DNA of 64,000 nt from Azorinus chamasolen (GCA_963576725.1 OY755241.1:59331071-59395070); one strand, 5' to 3'. Positions 21,961-33,979 are shown, numbered from the stretch's first letter. Notes: generated by a model not told the origin, from the letters alone. Program-made: numbers and translations.

Positions 21961-23050
21961 TAAACTGCCTTGGCTGTTACTGAGACACTCCTATCTATAT
22001 CTAGTAGATACTAGTATCAATATATGTATAGAGTAGATCCACTAAAGTAAATGACCAACCTGTAACTAAAATTTACCCAAAACTGCAACAAATGACAAGA
22101 CCTGTAAACATGATCCTGTAAAGCAAACAATCACTCCAACTCAAATCTCAGTCTCACACACACTCACCGTGTAGAAAGAAGTTGATGAGGGTGGGAACCA
22201 AGTAATACAGGGTTTTATACAAGGTTCTAACTAAGATCTATATAATTCAAGAGCTAGATAATATAAACCTTTCAAATATCTATATATAGCTATTTCATGT
22301 AAAATTCGTTCACATGTTATTTCACACAAATATCAAAATATATGCAACATGTATGCACAGACAGATAGGTCAAAACACTAACCGGTTAAATCATTCAATA
22401 TATATATCACATGTCAAATATACACAAGCGAATACACAATTTGTAGGAACCTCTGGCCAGCACACGTTGTCAAATTAAAGCATATAAACAGTAAACTATC
22501 GAGTCTCACTCAAAATCAAAGCAATACCAGTCAATATGATGCAAAACAAATGTATACGCTTTAGATAAATGAAAGAAATATTAAATGCAATGCTCAAATT
22601 CAGCTTAATTAAACAAAAAACTTACGAAAATAGAAAATCCCTCGGGTTTCCGGAAGTCAGAAACAGCTGTGAAGCCGCTTCCGGTTTACCGAAGCCAAAA
22701 CGAGGCTTCAATGAAATTCCAGAAAATCCAAATCTGACACTCGATAAGAGGACGAAAAGCTATCTGCACGGGCTAGATATTATTAAAACATAGCTACCAA
22801 CTGTCGTGCAAAATAAACTCCAAAATTACGAAATTGAAAAATTAACACGTGGCCTTACTGAAGTATTGTGAAAATGGGTCACAACACCCCTAGTAAGACT
22901 TGCCACTAAATATAAAATGACAGAACCGGACAAAGTCACTTACCTTGATTTAACACAAATATTCATCCAAAATGATATGGTCCCCAGAGACCTTCCTACA
23001 TTGCCTTGGTTCTGGGGCTTAATTGTCACAGGGGATGTTTTTGTTTATTT
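21961..23050. other. Upstream (5') flank of the gag-like region
   Basis: AT-rich, with no long open frame. On the minus strand there is a possible splice donor (CAAGGTAAGTGA near 22935-22946) and an untranslated-leader-like tract that could belong to the gag-bearing element. No long terminal repeat pair could be identified by eye. Confidence 0.3.
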
Positions 23051-23189
23051 GACTGAGATTATCCCCTCTGCCAAGAACTAAAAGGAAGGCAGGTCGGTGG
23101 TTTTGATCCCATGCACTGCTTTGCAGCGCATGGGATTAGCCGAAATCATCTTCCTGATGTGCATCCCTCATCATCATGTCATCTCATCA

Positions 23190-23265
23190 TTCATTGGCGC
23201 TATATGACCTATTCTGTGTCGCAGTGCCGTAAAACCCAACTCACTCTCTCACCCATCCAAAAAGC
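23190..23265 (+). repeat. LINE 3'-end stub
   Basis: GGCGCTATATGACCTATTCTG and GTGCCGTAAAACCCAACTCAC match the last ~60 bp of the LINE ending at 37600 (GGCTCTATATGACCATC, GGGCCGTAAAACACCATTC). The tail is CACTCTCTCACCC instead of (ATTC)n. It is an extremely 5'-truncated insertion. Confidence 0.55.
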
Positions 23266-23459
23266 ACTGTACTACGCTATATTAAAACTCACTATTTACA
23301 ACTATCACAGTCTTCCTCCGCCGACTCCCAAAACACGTGTGTCAACACAAACACAGGTTGTTAAAAAGTCATTTGTTCCTTTTTCAACATTCATAACAAA
23401 GACACTACATTGAGGTCTATAGTCTAATAAATAGCTGTGGTGAAACATTCATAGATACA

Positions 23460-24290
23460 TAGCCGTGATGAAAGTTCCTTCTACAGGCTTATGCATAGCC
23501 GTGATGAAAGTACCCCCTATACTCTATTACGTATATAGCCGTGTTGAAAGTACCCCCTACAGTCTTCTATATAGCCGTGATGAAAGTATCCCCTATACTC
23601 TAATACATAGCCGTGATGAAAGTACCCCCTATAGTCCTCTACATAGCCGTGATGAAAGTTCCCACTATTTCCTTATACATAGTCGCAATGAAATTACCCC
23701 CATAGTAGTCTACAAATATATAGCTGTGATGAAAGTACCCCCTATACTCTAATACATAGCCGTGATGAAAGTACCCCCTTTAGTCTTCTACATAGCCGTG
23801 ATGAAAGTTCCCACCTTAGTCTCCTACATAGCCGTGATGAAATTACCCCTATAGTCATATACATGTACATAGCCGTGTCTTCTATATAGCCGTGATGAAA
23901 GTTCCCTTTATTGTCAAACAGCGGTACATAGATGTGATGAAAGTTCCCCCTATGGTCTTCTCCATAGGCGTGTTAAAAGTACCCCTACATTCTTCTACAT
24001 AGCCGTGATGAAAGTTCCCCCTTTTGTCTTCTACATAGCCGAGATGAAAGTATCCCCCTATAGTCTGCCAAATAGCCGTGATGAAGGTACCCCCTACGGT
24101 CTTCTACATAGCGAGCCGTGGTGAAAGTTCCCCCTATTGCCTAATACATAGTCGTGATGAAAGTTCCCACTATTGTCTTCTATATAGCCGTGATGAAAGT
24201 TCCCTTTATTGTCAAACAGAGCTACATAGCCGTGATGAAAGTTCCCCCTTTTGTCTTCTACATAACCATGATGAAAGTTCCCCTGGATAG
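23460..24290 (+). repeat. 36-bp minisatellite, about 22 units
   Basis: Consensus unit CATAGCCGTGATGAAAGT plus CCCCCTATAGTCTTCTA, with many substitutions and a few units of altered length. Because 36 is a multiple of three, both strands show repetitive open frames (for example a recurring YSRDESSPY on the plus strand); these are not evidence of a gene. The same unit occurs in both orientations at 38.85-39.75 kb. Confidence 0.85.
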
Positions 24291-24334
24291 ATAGATGTTT
24301 GGATGAATTAATGAATGAATAAATACAAAGCAAC

Positions 24335-24358
24335 GTTATATATATATATATATATATT
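24335..24358. repeat. (TA)n microsatellite
   Basis: About 11 uninterrupted TA units following the minisatellite. Confidence 0.9.
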
Positions 24359-24363
24359 TTCCC

Positions 24364-24664
24364 GTTCTCAATTACACATTTTACATTGAGTGCATATAAA
24401 ATATCTTGGTTCTTTTGTTTCTCCTATACATCCTGGATGAAACCATCTGTTCTCAACGACACATTTTACATTGAGTGCATATAAAATATCTTGGTTCTTT
24501 TGTTTCTCCTATACATCCTGGATGAAACCATCTGTCACACTTTTCACACTGCCAGTACACTCTGAAATTCAAAGTTATCATGATAACCCCAACATAACCA
24601 TCTGTCACACTTTTCACACTGCCAGTACACTCTGAAATTCAAAGTTATCATGATAACCCCAACA
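24364..24664. repeat. Two adjacent tandem duplications (85-bp and 70-bp periods)
   Basis: An 85-bp unit beginning GTTCTCAA at 24364 is repeated at 24449 almost unchanged. A second unit beginning AACCATCTGTCACAC at 24526 is repeated at 24596 with a 70-bp period. The two duplications overlap at AACCATCTGT. Near identity suggests recent slippage, or an assembly artefact. Confidence 0.8.
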
Positions 24665-24822
24665 TCCTATGCATATTCGTAAAATCGTTGTTGACATCAG
24701 GAATGTCAATTAATTAAATTAAAAGAAATTGCAGAATCAAGTTCTCCTTTGGCAAATATATCGTGTGATAATATCCCGTTTATCAAAATAATGCAATAAT
24801 ATTCGTGATGTCAACAACTATA

Positions 24823-24915
24823 TTCCATTAGCAAACAGAGGCGATATATAGGAGTCGTTTGATCTGGGTCTAGTCTTTTGCAATACATGTACATTGCACA
24901 AAGAAAGGCGTATTT
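24823..24915 (-). repeat. Family E fragment
   Basis: TTAGCAAACAGAGGCGATATA, then AGGAGTCGTTTGATCTGGGTC, preserves only the hairpin region and part of the GGAAAGG side. Confidence 0.45.
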
Positions 24916-25583
24916 TTAGAGTAATTGCTAAACGAACGTAAATTAGTCCATGTTCAACACATTCACTATCATTATTATGCTTGTTGTAATTGAAACACAG
25001 GCAAAGTTTCCACATGGGTGCGGATGCATTATTTTTACTTTATTGTCTTTATATGAAGATTGGTATGTTAATAGTTCAAACCATTAATTTCCATTTCGAG
25101 GTTGTATACATTAACGCATGTGGAATATGTTTTAACTATTGAAACATTTTTATTTATTACTTATTTCGTAAATACTAAAATACAAAGCAAAGAAGACAAG
25201 CCGTTTAAACGTGAACATTCGTTTCTCACCGTCCGTCATCTGGTTTCTCACAGATGCAGAAATTCAGTCTATTCTTTTTCATGGGTATGTCGTAGACAAA
25301 TGAGCTCCGCATTTTTTGAAAAAAAGCAGCAAAGAATGAATTCTATAAACAGCGTATCAAAAAAAATAATTAGAATGTACATATGGTGTAATCTTAAAGA
25401 CTAAAGGACAGGCATATTAATATACTTTGTACACACGTTACATTTCCACGTCTGAATGTGACCACACTAAAATTAACTTGTTAGGGATTTCTTTACGTAC
25501 GCATGTAAGTGAAAAAGCACTTTCTTTACGTATGTATGTAACTAGAAAAGCACAATCATAACATTGGAATTGTTTCCCGCATT

Positions 25584-25690
25584 TTAACCCTTACTGTGTG
25601 TGACATGAGTGACCTTTATCCTAGAGGAGCCCTCTCACCAGGGTCTGCACTGTTTGTCATGTTACACTTTTCTTTAGAAGAAGCCCTGCT
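25584..25690. repeat. Family H fragment
   Basis: TTAACCCTTACTGTGTGTGAC at the left, then GAGGAGCCCTCTCACCAGGGTC and CTGCACTGTTTGTCATGTTAC, matching the fuller copy at 43923-44123. Confidence 0.5.
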
Positions 25691-25870
25691 AAAAATATCT
25701 CTAAATGAAAGTACTACATCCGGATAATGTTGGCTAGTCTGTGTCTATTTTGTTTTATGTTCCCTGGCTTCATATTCAGCGTAGATCCAGACCAAGTTGC
25801 TGCCCGAGTACTGCTCGGTCGGGATCCAAACTGTTTAACTACAATGTTTGTATATCTCAGGTGTTAGTGT

Positions 25871-27814
25871 TTTTAGCTCACCAGAGCACAAAGTGCTCAG
25901 GGTGAGCTTTTGTGATCGCCTGATGTCCGTCGTGCGTCGTCAGTCGTCAACAATTTGAACCTTTAAAAATCTTCTCCTCTGAATCTACAGGGTTCTCAGC
26001 TTTCATCTTTGGCACATAGTATCATCTTTAGGTCCTCTACAAAAGTTATATAAATTATGGCCCTGGGGTCAAAATTGGCCCCGCCCCAGGGGTTCCATGT
26101 TTTCAATAAAAACATATAGTAAAACTTTGAAAATCTTCTCCTCTGAAACCAGAAGGCTCTCAGCTTTAATATTTGGCACATAGCATCATGTTCAGGTCCT
26201 CTACAAAAGTTATATAAATTATGCCCCTGGGGTCAAAATTGGCCCCGCCCCAGGGGTGGGCAGTTTTCAATAGAAACAAATAGTGAAATCTTTGAAGTTC
26301 TTCTTCTCTGAAACTGGAAGGCTCTCAGCTTTGATATTTGGCACATAGCATCATGTTCAGGTCCACTACAAAAGTTATATAAATTATGGCCCTAGGGTCA
26401 AAATTGGCCCCGCCCCAGGGTGGGCAGTTTTCAATAGAAACAAATAGTGAAATCTTCTCTGAAACTGGAAGGCTCTCAGCTTTCATATTTCGCACAGAGC
26501 ATCATGTTCAGGTGCTCTACAAAAGTTATATAAATTATGGCCCTGGGGTCAAAATTGGCCCCGCCCCAGGGATGGGCAGTTTTCAATAGAAACAAATAGT
26601 GAAATCTTTGAAAATCTTCTTCTCTGAAACTGGAAGGCTCTCAGCTTTCATATTTGGCACATAGCTCCATGTTCAGGTCCACTACAAAAGTTATATAAAT
26701 TATGGTCCTAGGGTCAAAATTGGCCCGCCCCAGGGGTGGGCAGTTTTCAATAGAAACAAATAGTGAAATCTTTGAAAATCTTCTTCTCTGAAACTGGAAG
26801 GCTCTCAGCTTTCATATTTCGCACATAGCATTATGTACAGGTCCTCTACAAAAGTTATATAAATTATGGCCCTGGGGTCAAAATTGGCCCCGCCCCAGGG
26901 GGGGGCAGTTTTCAATAGAAACAAATAGTGAAATCTTTGAAAATCTTCTCCTCTGAGACTGGAAGGCTCTTTAACCTTCATATTTGGCACAGAGCATCAT
27001 GTTTAGGTCCTCTACAAAAGTTATATAAATTATGGCCCTAGGGTCAAAACTGGCCCCACCCCAGGGTGGGCAGTTTTCAGTAGAAACAAATAGTGAACTC
27101 TTTGAAAATCTTTTTCTCTGAAGCTGGAAGGCTCTCAGCTTTCATATTTGGCACAGAGCATCATGTTCAGGTGCTCTACAAAAGTTATATAAATTATGGC
27201 CCTGGGGTCAAAATTGGCCCCGCCCCAGGGGTTGGCAGTTTTCAATAGAAACAAATAGTGAAATCTTTGAAATTCTTCTTCTCTGAAACTGGAAGGCTCT
27301 CAGCTTTCATATTTGGCACATAGCATCATGTTCAGGTCCTCTAGAAAGGTTATATAAATTATGGCCCGGGGGTCAAAATTAGCCCGCTCCAGTGTTGAGC
27401 AGTTTTCAATAGAAACATAGTGAAATCTTTGAATATCTTCTTCTTGGAAACTGGGTGGTTCTCAGCCTTCATACTTTGCACGTATCATCATGTTCAGGTC
27501 CTCTGCAAAAGGTATATAAATTATGCCCCAGGGGTAAAAATTGGCCCCGCCCCAGGGGTAGCCAATTTTCAACAGAAACATAGTGAAAACTTTGAAAATC
27601 TTTTTCTCTGATACTGGAAGGTTCTCAGCTTTCATATTTGGCACATAGCACCATGTCCAGGTCCTCTACAAAAGTTATGTAAATTGTGCCTCTTGGGTCA
27701 AAATTAGCCCCGCCCCAGGGCAGGCTAGTTTTCTAAAGAAACATATAGTTGAAACTTTGAAAAGCTTCTCTGATTGTCTGGTGAGCGCTTCAGGGCCATT
27801 CTGGCCCTCTTGTT
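25871..27814 (+). mobile_element. Pearl-like tandem-repeat-cored element, copy 3 (longest)
   Basis: Same ends as 12211-13418 (TTTTAGCTCACCAGAGCAC hairpin at the left; GGTGAGCGCTTCAGGGCC and CTCTTGTT at the right). The core contains about 11 units of ~165 bp. Successive CAGGGGTGGGCAG boxes fall near 26250, 26417, 26565, 26731, 26897, 27061 and 27225. Units drift in quality, and those after 27360 are the most diverged. Several 60-residue frames here are by-products of the repeat. Confidence 0.8.
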
Positions 27815-27834
27815 AATAGTTATCTGCAATATCA

Positions 27835-28660
27835 TGCAGTGTATTGTGATACTAGTATTTCGACTAGACTGTCGTTGTAGATCAAGATCGAGTGACTCGA
27901 CGTACATTTTTTTTTCGGTCTGGAACTACACTTTATGCTAACGACGTAGTGTATGTGTACATTGATTCTATTTTGTACCCCAATTGAATATCATTTGCTG
28001 CTTAAGGTGTTTTGCTATACCGAAAGATGGTTTGATTGTTAATCGGTGTAGATCAAGATCGAGGTACCCATCGAGCTTGTCTCGGACAGGATCTACACTA
28101 GTTACACTGCTTGTTATAGTGTTTGAATATACACTTCAGCTGATAGTGAACTTAAAAATGTATGTATTGTCTTATGCAGTGTGTGGTACTGTTCATTGAT
28201 CGATTGGGTGACAAGTGTGTATCCAGATCACGTGTCCCGTGTTACATTGCTCGATCAGGATCCCTACTGTATGTCTACGGCATAATGTTGATTTCACACA
28301 TCCAAGTGGCATTACTTATATGCATTTTATCACAATGTATTTTGCTACGCTGCATGCATGTTGGTTTAATAGTCGGTTTTTTATCCAGATCACGTGACCT
28401 TTGTGATATTGCTCGATCAGGCACTGTGTACCTACGTCATAGTTTTTGATTGCACAAATTAAAGTGTTATGTACTTATCAATAAGTTATTGTTCAATATG
28501 TTTACTGCATGCAAGCTGCGTTGGTAGTCCGTGTGAATCCAGACCACGTGGCCCGTGTGACACTGCTCGATCCGGATCTGCACTGTGTACTTATATAATA
28601 GTGTTTCATTGCACACATTAGATTGTTGTGTACTTAAATATTACAATATTCACTAAGGAA
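27835..28660. repeat. Degenerate ~158-bp tandem repeat with ATCACGTG boxes
   Basis: Units share ATCCAGATCACGTG (28221, 28383, and a variant at 28537), then a TGTGACATTGCTCGATCAGG-like box and a stretch with CATTGCACACATTA. Spacing is 162 and 154 bp. Two older units with GTAGATCAAGATCGAG lie near 27875 and 28047. Not related to the 165-bp units next to it. Open frames at 27984-28449 run through the units and look accidental. Confidence 0.65.
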
Positions 28661-28724
28661 AGGGTTAGGGGCGTTACCTGTCTCTCTGTGTTTCGTTGCA
28701 CATATCGTGGTGTTCATTTTGTCT

Positions 28725-28925
28725 TGATATCATAAATTTCGCCATCATCACCATAATAAATCTCGTCTTCATACTTCCACCATTATCGTAGTCGTTTTGC
28801 AGTCATCAACGCTACCACAATTATCATGATCGTCATCATTCTCATCATCATCATTCATTATCATCAAGGCCATCATCATTTCAATATTACCATTGTAATT
28901 ATTGCAAGTCGTCATCGCCTTCATG
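28725..28925. repeat. Imperfect (ATC)n-rich tract
   Basis: Repeated CATCATCACC, ATCATGATCGTCATCATTC and CATCATCATTCATTATCATC, interspersed with unique bases. Confidence 0.7.
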
Positions 28926-29087
28926 TTTTTGTTCGGTGTTCAATGTACAGTAAATATAATTGTTATACGTAACTTTATTTGTTTACTGTGAATGTATGTG
29001 AAATGCTTCTATGCTCTCCTGATTTTTGAAAATCTGCGTTGTAAGGGTTGAGGTTACAATGACACATGGGCTAATCTGTTTTAACTT

Positions 29088-29324
29088 TTAACCTTTTAAT
29101 TTATATTAACGTGTTTTCACGCATTTGCAAACAGAGTAGATTTAGAGAAGATGGCTCCTATACACGTAGGAGCCGTCTGATCAGGGTCTGCTCTGTTTGC
29201 TATTGGAATTTGTTAAATCTGATTCTTAAGTTTTAAAATGGCTACAATGTCCCACCTTCCGACTATTTTGTCCATGAATATTCAGTATTGAAATTTGGAA
29301 TAAACATCGAACATGGTTTAACAT
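29088..29324 (+). repeat. Family E element, Y2 subtype
   Basis: The left end has ACGTGTTTTCACGCATTTGC, and the hairpin is GATGGCTCCTATACACGTAG with GAGCCGTCTGATCAGGGTC. The far end reads GAATATTCAGTATTGAAATT, then TTTAACATT, as in the copies at 4397 and 53594. Confidence 0.6.
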
Positions 29325-29589
29325 TATTCGACATATCTAAATACAACGTACCTTCTTCCGAGAAGTTCTTAGATTCCTGGTAGGTTTGTCAACCTGGAAC
29401 AGTTGAACAATTGATAAGGATATTCAAGTTTTCTATGAAAATAAATAACTTAAGACTGATATTTTCAAAGGAAAATCACATAATAAAAAAATATTTTAAA
29501 AAATCAAACAATCTAAAACATAAATAAATAAGGCTATAATTGTACGTTGGCTGTGACTACCAATCTTTGCTCAGAATTTATGGCAATAC

Positions 29590-30370
29590 ACATTTCCATG
29601 AAGATTTGTGATTAACTTTGAGGAAGAGGCTAAAATAGGCCAGTTTAATTACTTTAAGAGCTGTTACTTTAGAGTGCCAGTGGCAATTTAGTTGGTAACC
29701 GTACATGGTCGCGATATTATAACCAAAGGCAATATCATGAATGTTGATGAATATCGGATAAAAACTGTTACTTAGAGAGCTGAAAAAATCTAAAATCGGC
29801 ATGCTCTTGCTAAGTCTGTGACCATATCTCTAAAATGCCTGGGAACATGCGGCTTGTTATGAAACTGTTGCGCTACATAAATATCCATGATTGATTGAAT
29901 GCAGAAGGAACATAGGCAAGTTTGGCTGGTAAAAACATGTCTGGGGTCATTTTGCCGGTAATTGGACTTGGCTGAGGTAATATATCCACATAAAAAATTA
30001 ATAAAAGTGGGTGAAAAATTGATAAAAAAAAAACCATGACGACTTAGAACTGGACAATTATAAAATGAGCCCATTTTGCTGGCTATAAAATATTTTGACA
30101 AAAGATAGAAAAAAAGAAAAATATAAAATTTGATGACTTTTGTTGGATATCAGATATAAACCTGTCTACTTAGAATCGGACAATTATAAAATGGACATTT
30201 TATCACCGTTTCAATGGCAATAACTCTAAAATTTCTGAGGACATTTGGCTAATTTACTATATACAAGTATTTAAAAAAAATATCTGTTCTGTTCTTTAAT
30301 TTGGTCGTGATGTTATCACCACACATATTTTCATCACGATCGGTGATAATCTGATAAAATATGCCCAACT
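29590..30370. repeat. Degenerate repeat region with CAATAACTCTAAAAT boxes
   Basis: Recurring pieces include GACCATATCTCTAAAATGCC, GGCAATAACTCTAAAATTTC, GGACAATTATAAAATG (twice, 30051 and 30178) and ACTTAGAGAGCTG/CTTAGAATCGG. The CAATAACTC box is shared with the tandem units at 14.7 and 63.1 kb, so this may be an old element of the same broad type. Boundaries are unclear. Confidence 0.4.
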
Positions 30371-30617
30371 AAGAGACCGAAATGTTTTGATGCCATCCAT
30401 CCCGCTAGCTGTTCCCCAGTCCAATCGAACGTTTGTCACGGGAATTCACATAATACCGTCCGTCTTTCCGAATGTATGACATAGCAAGAATTAATTATGC
30501 ACATTCATTTTCGAAATTTTGTCAGTGCGTCGTGTACACTTTGATGCATTATAGTTTTCGAAAAACATGCCGTAAGTATAGCAAAAAGTCCTTGCAGTCG
30601 TAAATACTATGTCTTAC

Positions 30618-30733
30618 TTTTTGTCTTTTCCCAGCTCTTAACAGTGCATTTGCCACTTTGACACGTTCGTGTGCGATTTCTTTCATTGACCATGGGAAAT
30701 CTATTGTTTCTCCTTGCAAAATCTTTCTGCAAA
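30618..30733 (-). CDS. Exon of a Ulp1/SENP-like cysteine peptidase, C-terminal helix region
   Basis: The acceptor TTTTTAATTTCAG precedes 30733, and the donor AAAAG then GTAAGA follows 30618. The exon starts TTT GCA GAA (FAE), as expected after FVLK in C48 peptidases. One base then appears to be missing from an A run near 30723, after which the frame reads KILQGETIDFPWSMKEIAHE and KVANALLRAGKRQK. The 1-bp loss would end translation at a TAG ten codons into the exon, so this is a pseudogene or a sequence error. The next exon downstream was not found. Read with the exons at 31928-32051 and 38400-38465. Confidence 0.65.
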
Positions 30734-30759
30734 CTGAAATTAAAAACATGACTGGACAT

Positions 30760-31920
30760 TGCTTTCAGTTAATAAATAATTTAAACATTTTTTTACCCTA
30801 GGAAACGTACACCATGCATGTTTATATATTGGATATAGGAACGATAGGAATGTGTGGTATTGTAGGGTTTGCATAGACATACATTCTTAAGCAGACATCA
30901 ATCTCAAGCATTTTCATTAGTTCGATCACATGTATACTTATATATGCCTGTGCTGAGCAGAGACATTACTGGTAAAGTGTTTACCCCGGTCACTGGGCAA
31001 TTAATACGACATTTATATACAAATATATGATCTAGAGCCTGATTCTAATGATGTCAAATCGTGGTCTGATTCAGAACTATAAGGAAGTGTCGTTACTGAC
31101 CAGTGGTCTGATTGGCTAAAATAGGCATGCGTAAGGACACGTGATAACTACATGTAACTACGTCATAAGGCTAGAGAACAGTGGATAAATACACACCAAA
31201 TCTGGTGATCTGGGTCTCTCTCCGCTACTCCGGCAGAGGGTCCACGTCGCTCATTATGTAGTCCGCTACATATTTATTTTAACCGGTTAGGCTAGATAAT
31301 TCCAAAACTGTGGGAACTTTTATTATATTTGTTTAAATCTAAATTAAATACAAGATAGCGAAGATAGCTAGTTAGTTTATTGAAATGGATTAAATATGAT
31401 AACCTGTACCAGTTAGACTTCGTCACTTGTAAAGTCCCATATCTACGGCCATACTACAAATGGTTGCTAGAGGGCTATTGAATTCCTTTCCTTTGCATCT
31501 AGCATAGCGTAAATAAGCAGCTGTTTATTACAAAGTTAGGCAAGTGTAACAATATCTGTATACATAGTATACACAAAATGTCAAATATTTAGCCAACCCT
31601 CATATTACAGATCAATGAATTCATGCAGTTGTTAAAACTATACATAAATCATAATGTTAATTAACATGGTGGAATGCAGTAATGTAATGAGTATTGATTC
31701 GTATCATTTTATTGATAATTACTGGAAAGTTAACTGTGGCTACATATAATTACCAACATATCAAACAAGTATTACTTGACCAGATTAATCTGAGACTCCG
31801 TGAATATTCCGTAAACATTCGTATGTATTGGTATGAATGGTAATCGAATTCATCGGAGTATAGCCGGGGACTTTACCGGAAATTGATGAGTCAGTTTAAA
31901 ATGGTCAAGTTATAAAACTA
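30760..31920. other. Intronic or intergenic sequence, nothing recognised
   Basis: Lies between two exons of the peptidase-like gene. AT-rich, without long palindromes, tandem repeats or coding frames that I could identify. Confidence 0.4.
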
Positions 31921-31927
31921 AACTTAC

Positions 31928-32051
31928 TTTTAGTACAAACATTCCACAGGAAGTACCGTCTGTTTGTTTTGCATGTGGCGTTGTTTTTATGGTCCACTTG
32001 TGCGCTGCTTTTGGATCGTACCCTTTTTCAATACGTCCTTTTAGGAAAGTG
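31928..32051 (-). CDS. Exon with the catalytic Cys of a Ulp1/SENP-like (C48) peptidase
   Basis: Minus strand: acceptor CATTCATTCCAG, 124-bp exon, donor GTAAGT after CTAAAA. One leading base completes a codon, then 41 codons read TFLKGRIEKGYDPKAAHKW, IKTTPHAKQ and TDGTSCGMFVLK. The motif Q-T-D-G-x-S-C-G carries the oxyanion-hole Gln and the nucleophile Cys of C48 peptidases, which cleave SUMO-like modifiers. In invertebrates many family members of unknown target exist, some carried by transposons. The exon ends in phase 0 and joins in frame to FAE at 30733. No defect is visible in this exon. The product would be intracellular; no signal peptide evidence is available. Confidence 0.75.
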
Positions 32052-32469
32052 CTGGAATGAATGAGTAAGGTATATTATATTTTCATAAGCAAACAGTGCA
32101 GACAGTCGACTCTGTAAAGATGTGAAGAAAAGAAACGTTCATAAGAGGAATGGGTTAGTGCATAACACAGTTACAAAGCGGAATGGATTTTGCATACACA
32201 ATTAAAAAAAACAGAGTGCATCAATACCGTTCAAACATTCAAGTATGATGAAAAGCCACCGATTAATAGAGGAAGGGTTATCCGAAATTGCTACCGGAGG
32301 GACAGACGGGCGATGTAAGCCTTATATAATTCAATTAATTAATAATTTAGAAAATGATTAATTGATGAGTGAATGGATCCGCGATTGAGGGAACAAATGG
32401 CTTAATAAATGAACAACAGGCGTGGACTTTATAAGTCAACAATCAAACGAATGGCTTGATGAAAGAGGG

Positions 32470-32690
32470 ACTAAATGAGTGTCTGTCCGGCCGGTCGACT
32501 GACTTACTTATTACCTTCTTACTTACTAACTTACTTACTTATTACTTACTGATTAACTGACAGATCGGCTGGCTGGCGGACGAGCCCGACGGACCCACCG
32601 ACCAACACACCGACTGACTGACATAGTGGCCGGCTGACTGACTGGCCGACGGACTTACTGACTGACTGACTGAATGAATGAACTAATAAT
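32470..32690. repeat. Tetranucleotide-rich tract (ACTT)n/(CTGA)n
   Basis: Irregular runs of CTTACTTA, GACTGACTGAC and GGCTGGCTGGCGG, with GGACCCACCGACCAACACACC between. Simple-sequence DNA. Confidence 0.75.
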
Positions 32691-32898
32691 GAAATATTAA
32701 ACAAGGATCAAATCAATTAATCAACGAATAAGTTAATGCATGAACGAAACTGAATAAACAATCTAAAAAAATTGTATATATATTTTTGCTTCATTTTCCT
32801 TTCCATTCATGTATACATGTATAAACCAGTCTGTGTTTCTATATCTTATTAAATCAATCTGTGTATCTATATCTTTATTTTGAAAAACAAGTTTGTTT

Positions 32899-33126
32899 GA
32901 CCAATACAAATACTGTATTCGGTATACAACTATTCTGCAAGAACATTGTATAAGAGATACAGCATGTTAGCATAGCCAAATTGTGTAACCGAGACAGAGT
33001 AGTTTGGAATTTGACCAATACAAATACTGTATTCGGTATACAACTATTCTGCAAGAACATTGTATAAGAGATACAGCATGTTAGCATAGCCAAATTGTGT
33101 AACCGAGACAGAGTAGTTTGGAATTA
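32899..33126. repeat. Perfect or near-perfect 114-bp tandem duplication
   Basis: A unit starting GACCAATACAAATACTG at 32899 is repeated from 33013 with no clear differences, ending GAGTAGTTTGGAATT. A 72-residue frame on the minus strand repeats itself for this reason only. Confidence 0.85.
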
Positions 33127-33979
33127 ATTTTTTGTTTAACCAAAAAGTATATAAATTTATCGGAATGTACATTTAAATTTTGAACATGGACATCACCTAT
33201 CCCTTACTCATGTGTGAGATAATTCTGGGTTTTTTTCTTTCTTTTTTATTCAAATGATAATTGAACCAAATTAAAGGAAATCGCAAAGCAAATATAATTG
33301 CAACTGGTTGTCAAAATAATTGACAAATGCCTAAATGTGTTTACACAGCAGGGCCACAAAAATATCAATGGTCTGCATGCCTGTTTAAAAGAACATTCCC
33401 TGTTCAGGGATTTGCTTTCGGTTTGTCATGTGTTAACAATACTCGCTTTTATGTATTCTAGATGCACGATGTGTTCTTACAGTAATTGGAATAGTTAATT
33501 CAGTGAAGCATTTAATCCACAGGGTGTTTTGTAATAATCAGTACCATTTTTTATCAGAAAGGTGTCCCTGTGCTGTGCATGCACATCTTCTCATCAGCTT
33601 CGGTTAACACAATGAAAAAAGACGAACAGGCAAAAAAAAATGAACAAAATAAAGTTCAACACTTGTGCAACATTTTTTTCTATGAACGACTTACTGCCAT
33701 TTCTTTTGAAACAATTTATGTCGTGCTTTTGGCTCACCCAAAGAATTCACATAAACAAGAGTGAGCTCCTTTGGTAATGCCACATCTCGATGTGGTATAA
33801 GCAACGACAAATTCTGAACAAGAAATGCATCTGTTGATTTCATTAGTAAACAAACCTACAGGCATCATATCTTTTTATGTCCAGTCTCTATAATTAATAC
33901 GTATGCCATAAACCATGAAGTAATCTGAACATTTAGTCAAGTCTCCGTTAACCTAAGAATCATTATCCTGAAACACGTT

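Noticed and set aside
23465..24333. Repetitive open frames with a 12-residue period on both strands
   Set aside because: They follow from a 36-bp minisatellite whose period is a multiple of three; no start context, no conserved frame at altered-length units.
33290..33330. Possible missing peptidase exon encoding NYFDN on the minus strand
   Set aside because: The acceptor is weak and no donor in the required phase follows.
33725..33775. GGCTCACCCAAAG and GAGTGAGCTCCTTTGG as a pearl-like element start
   Set aside because: The two arms form a short inverted pair, but no tandem core and no CTTGTT end follow.
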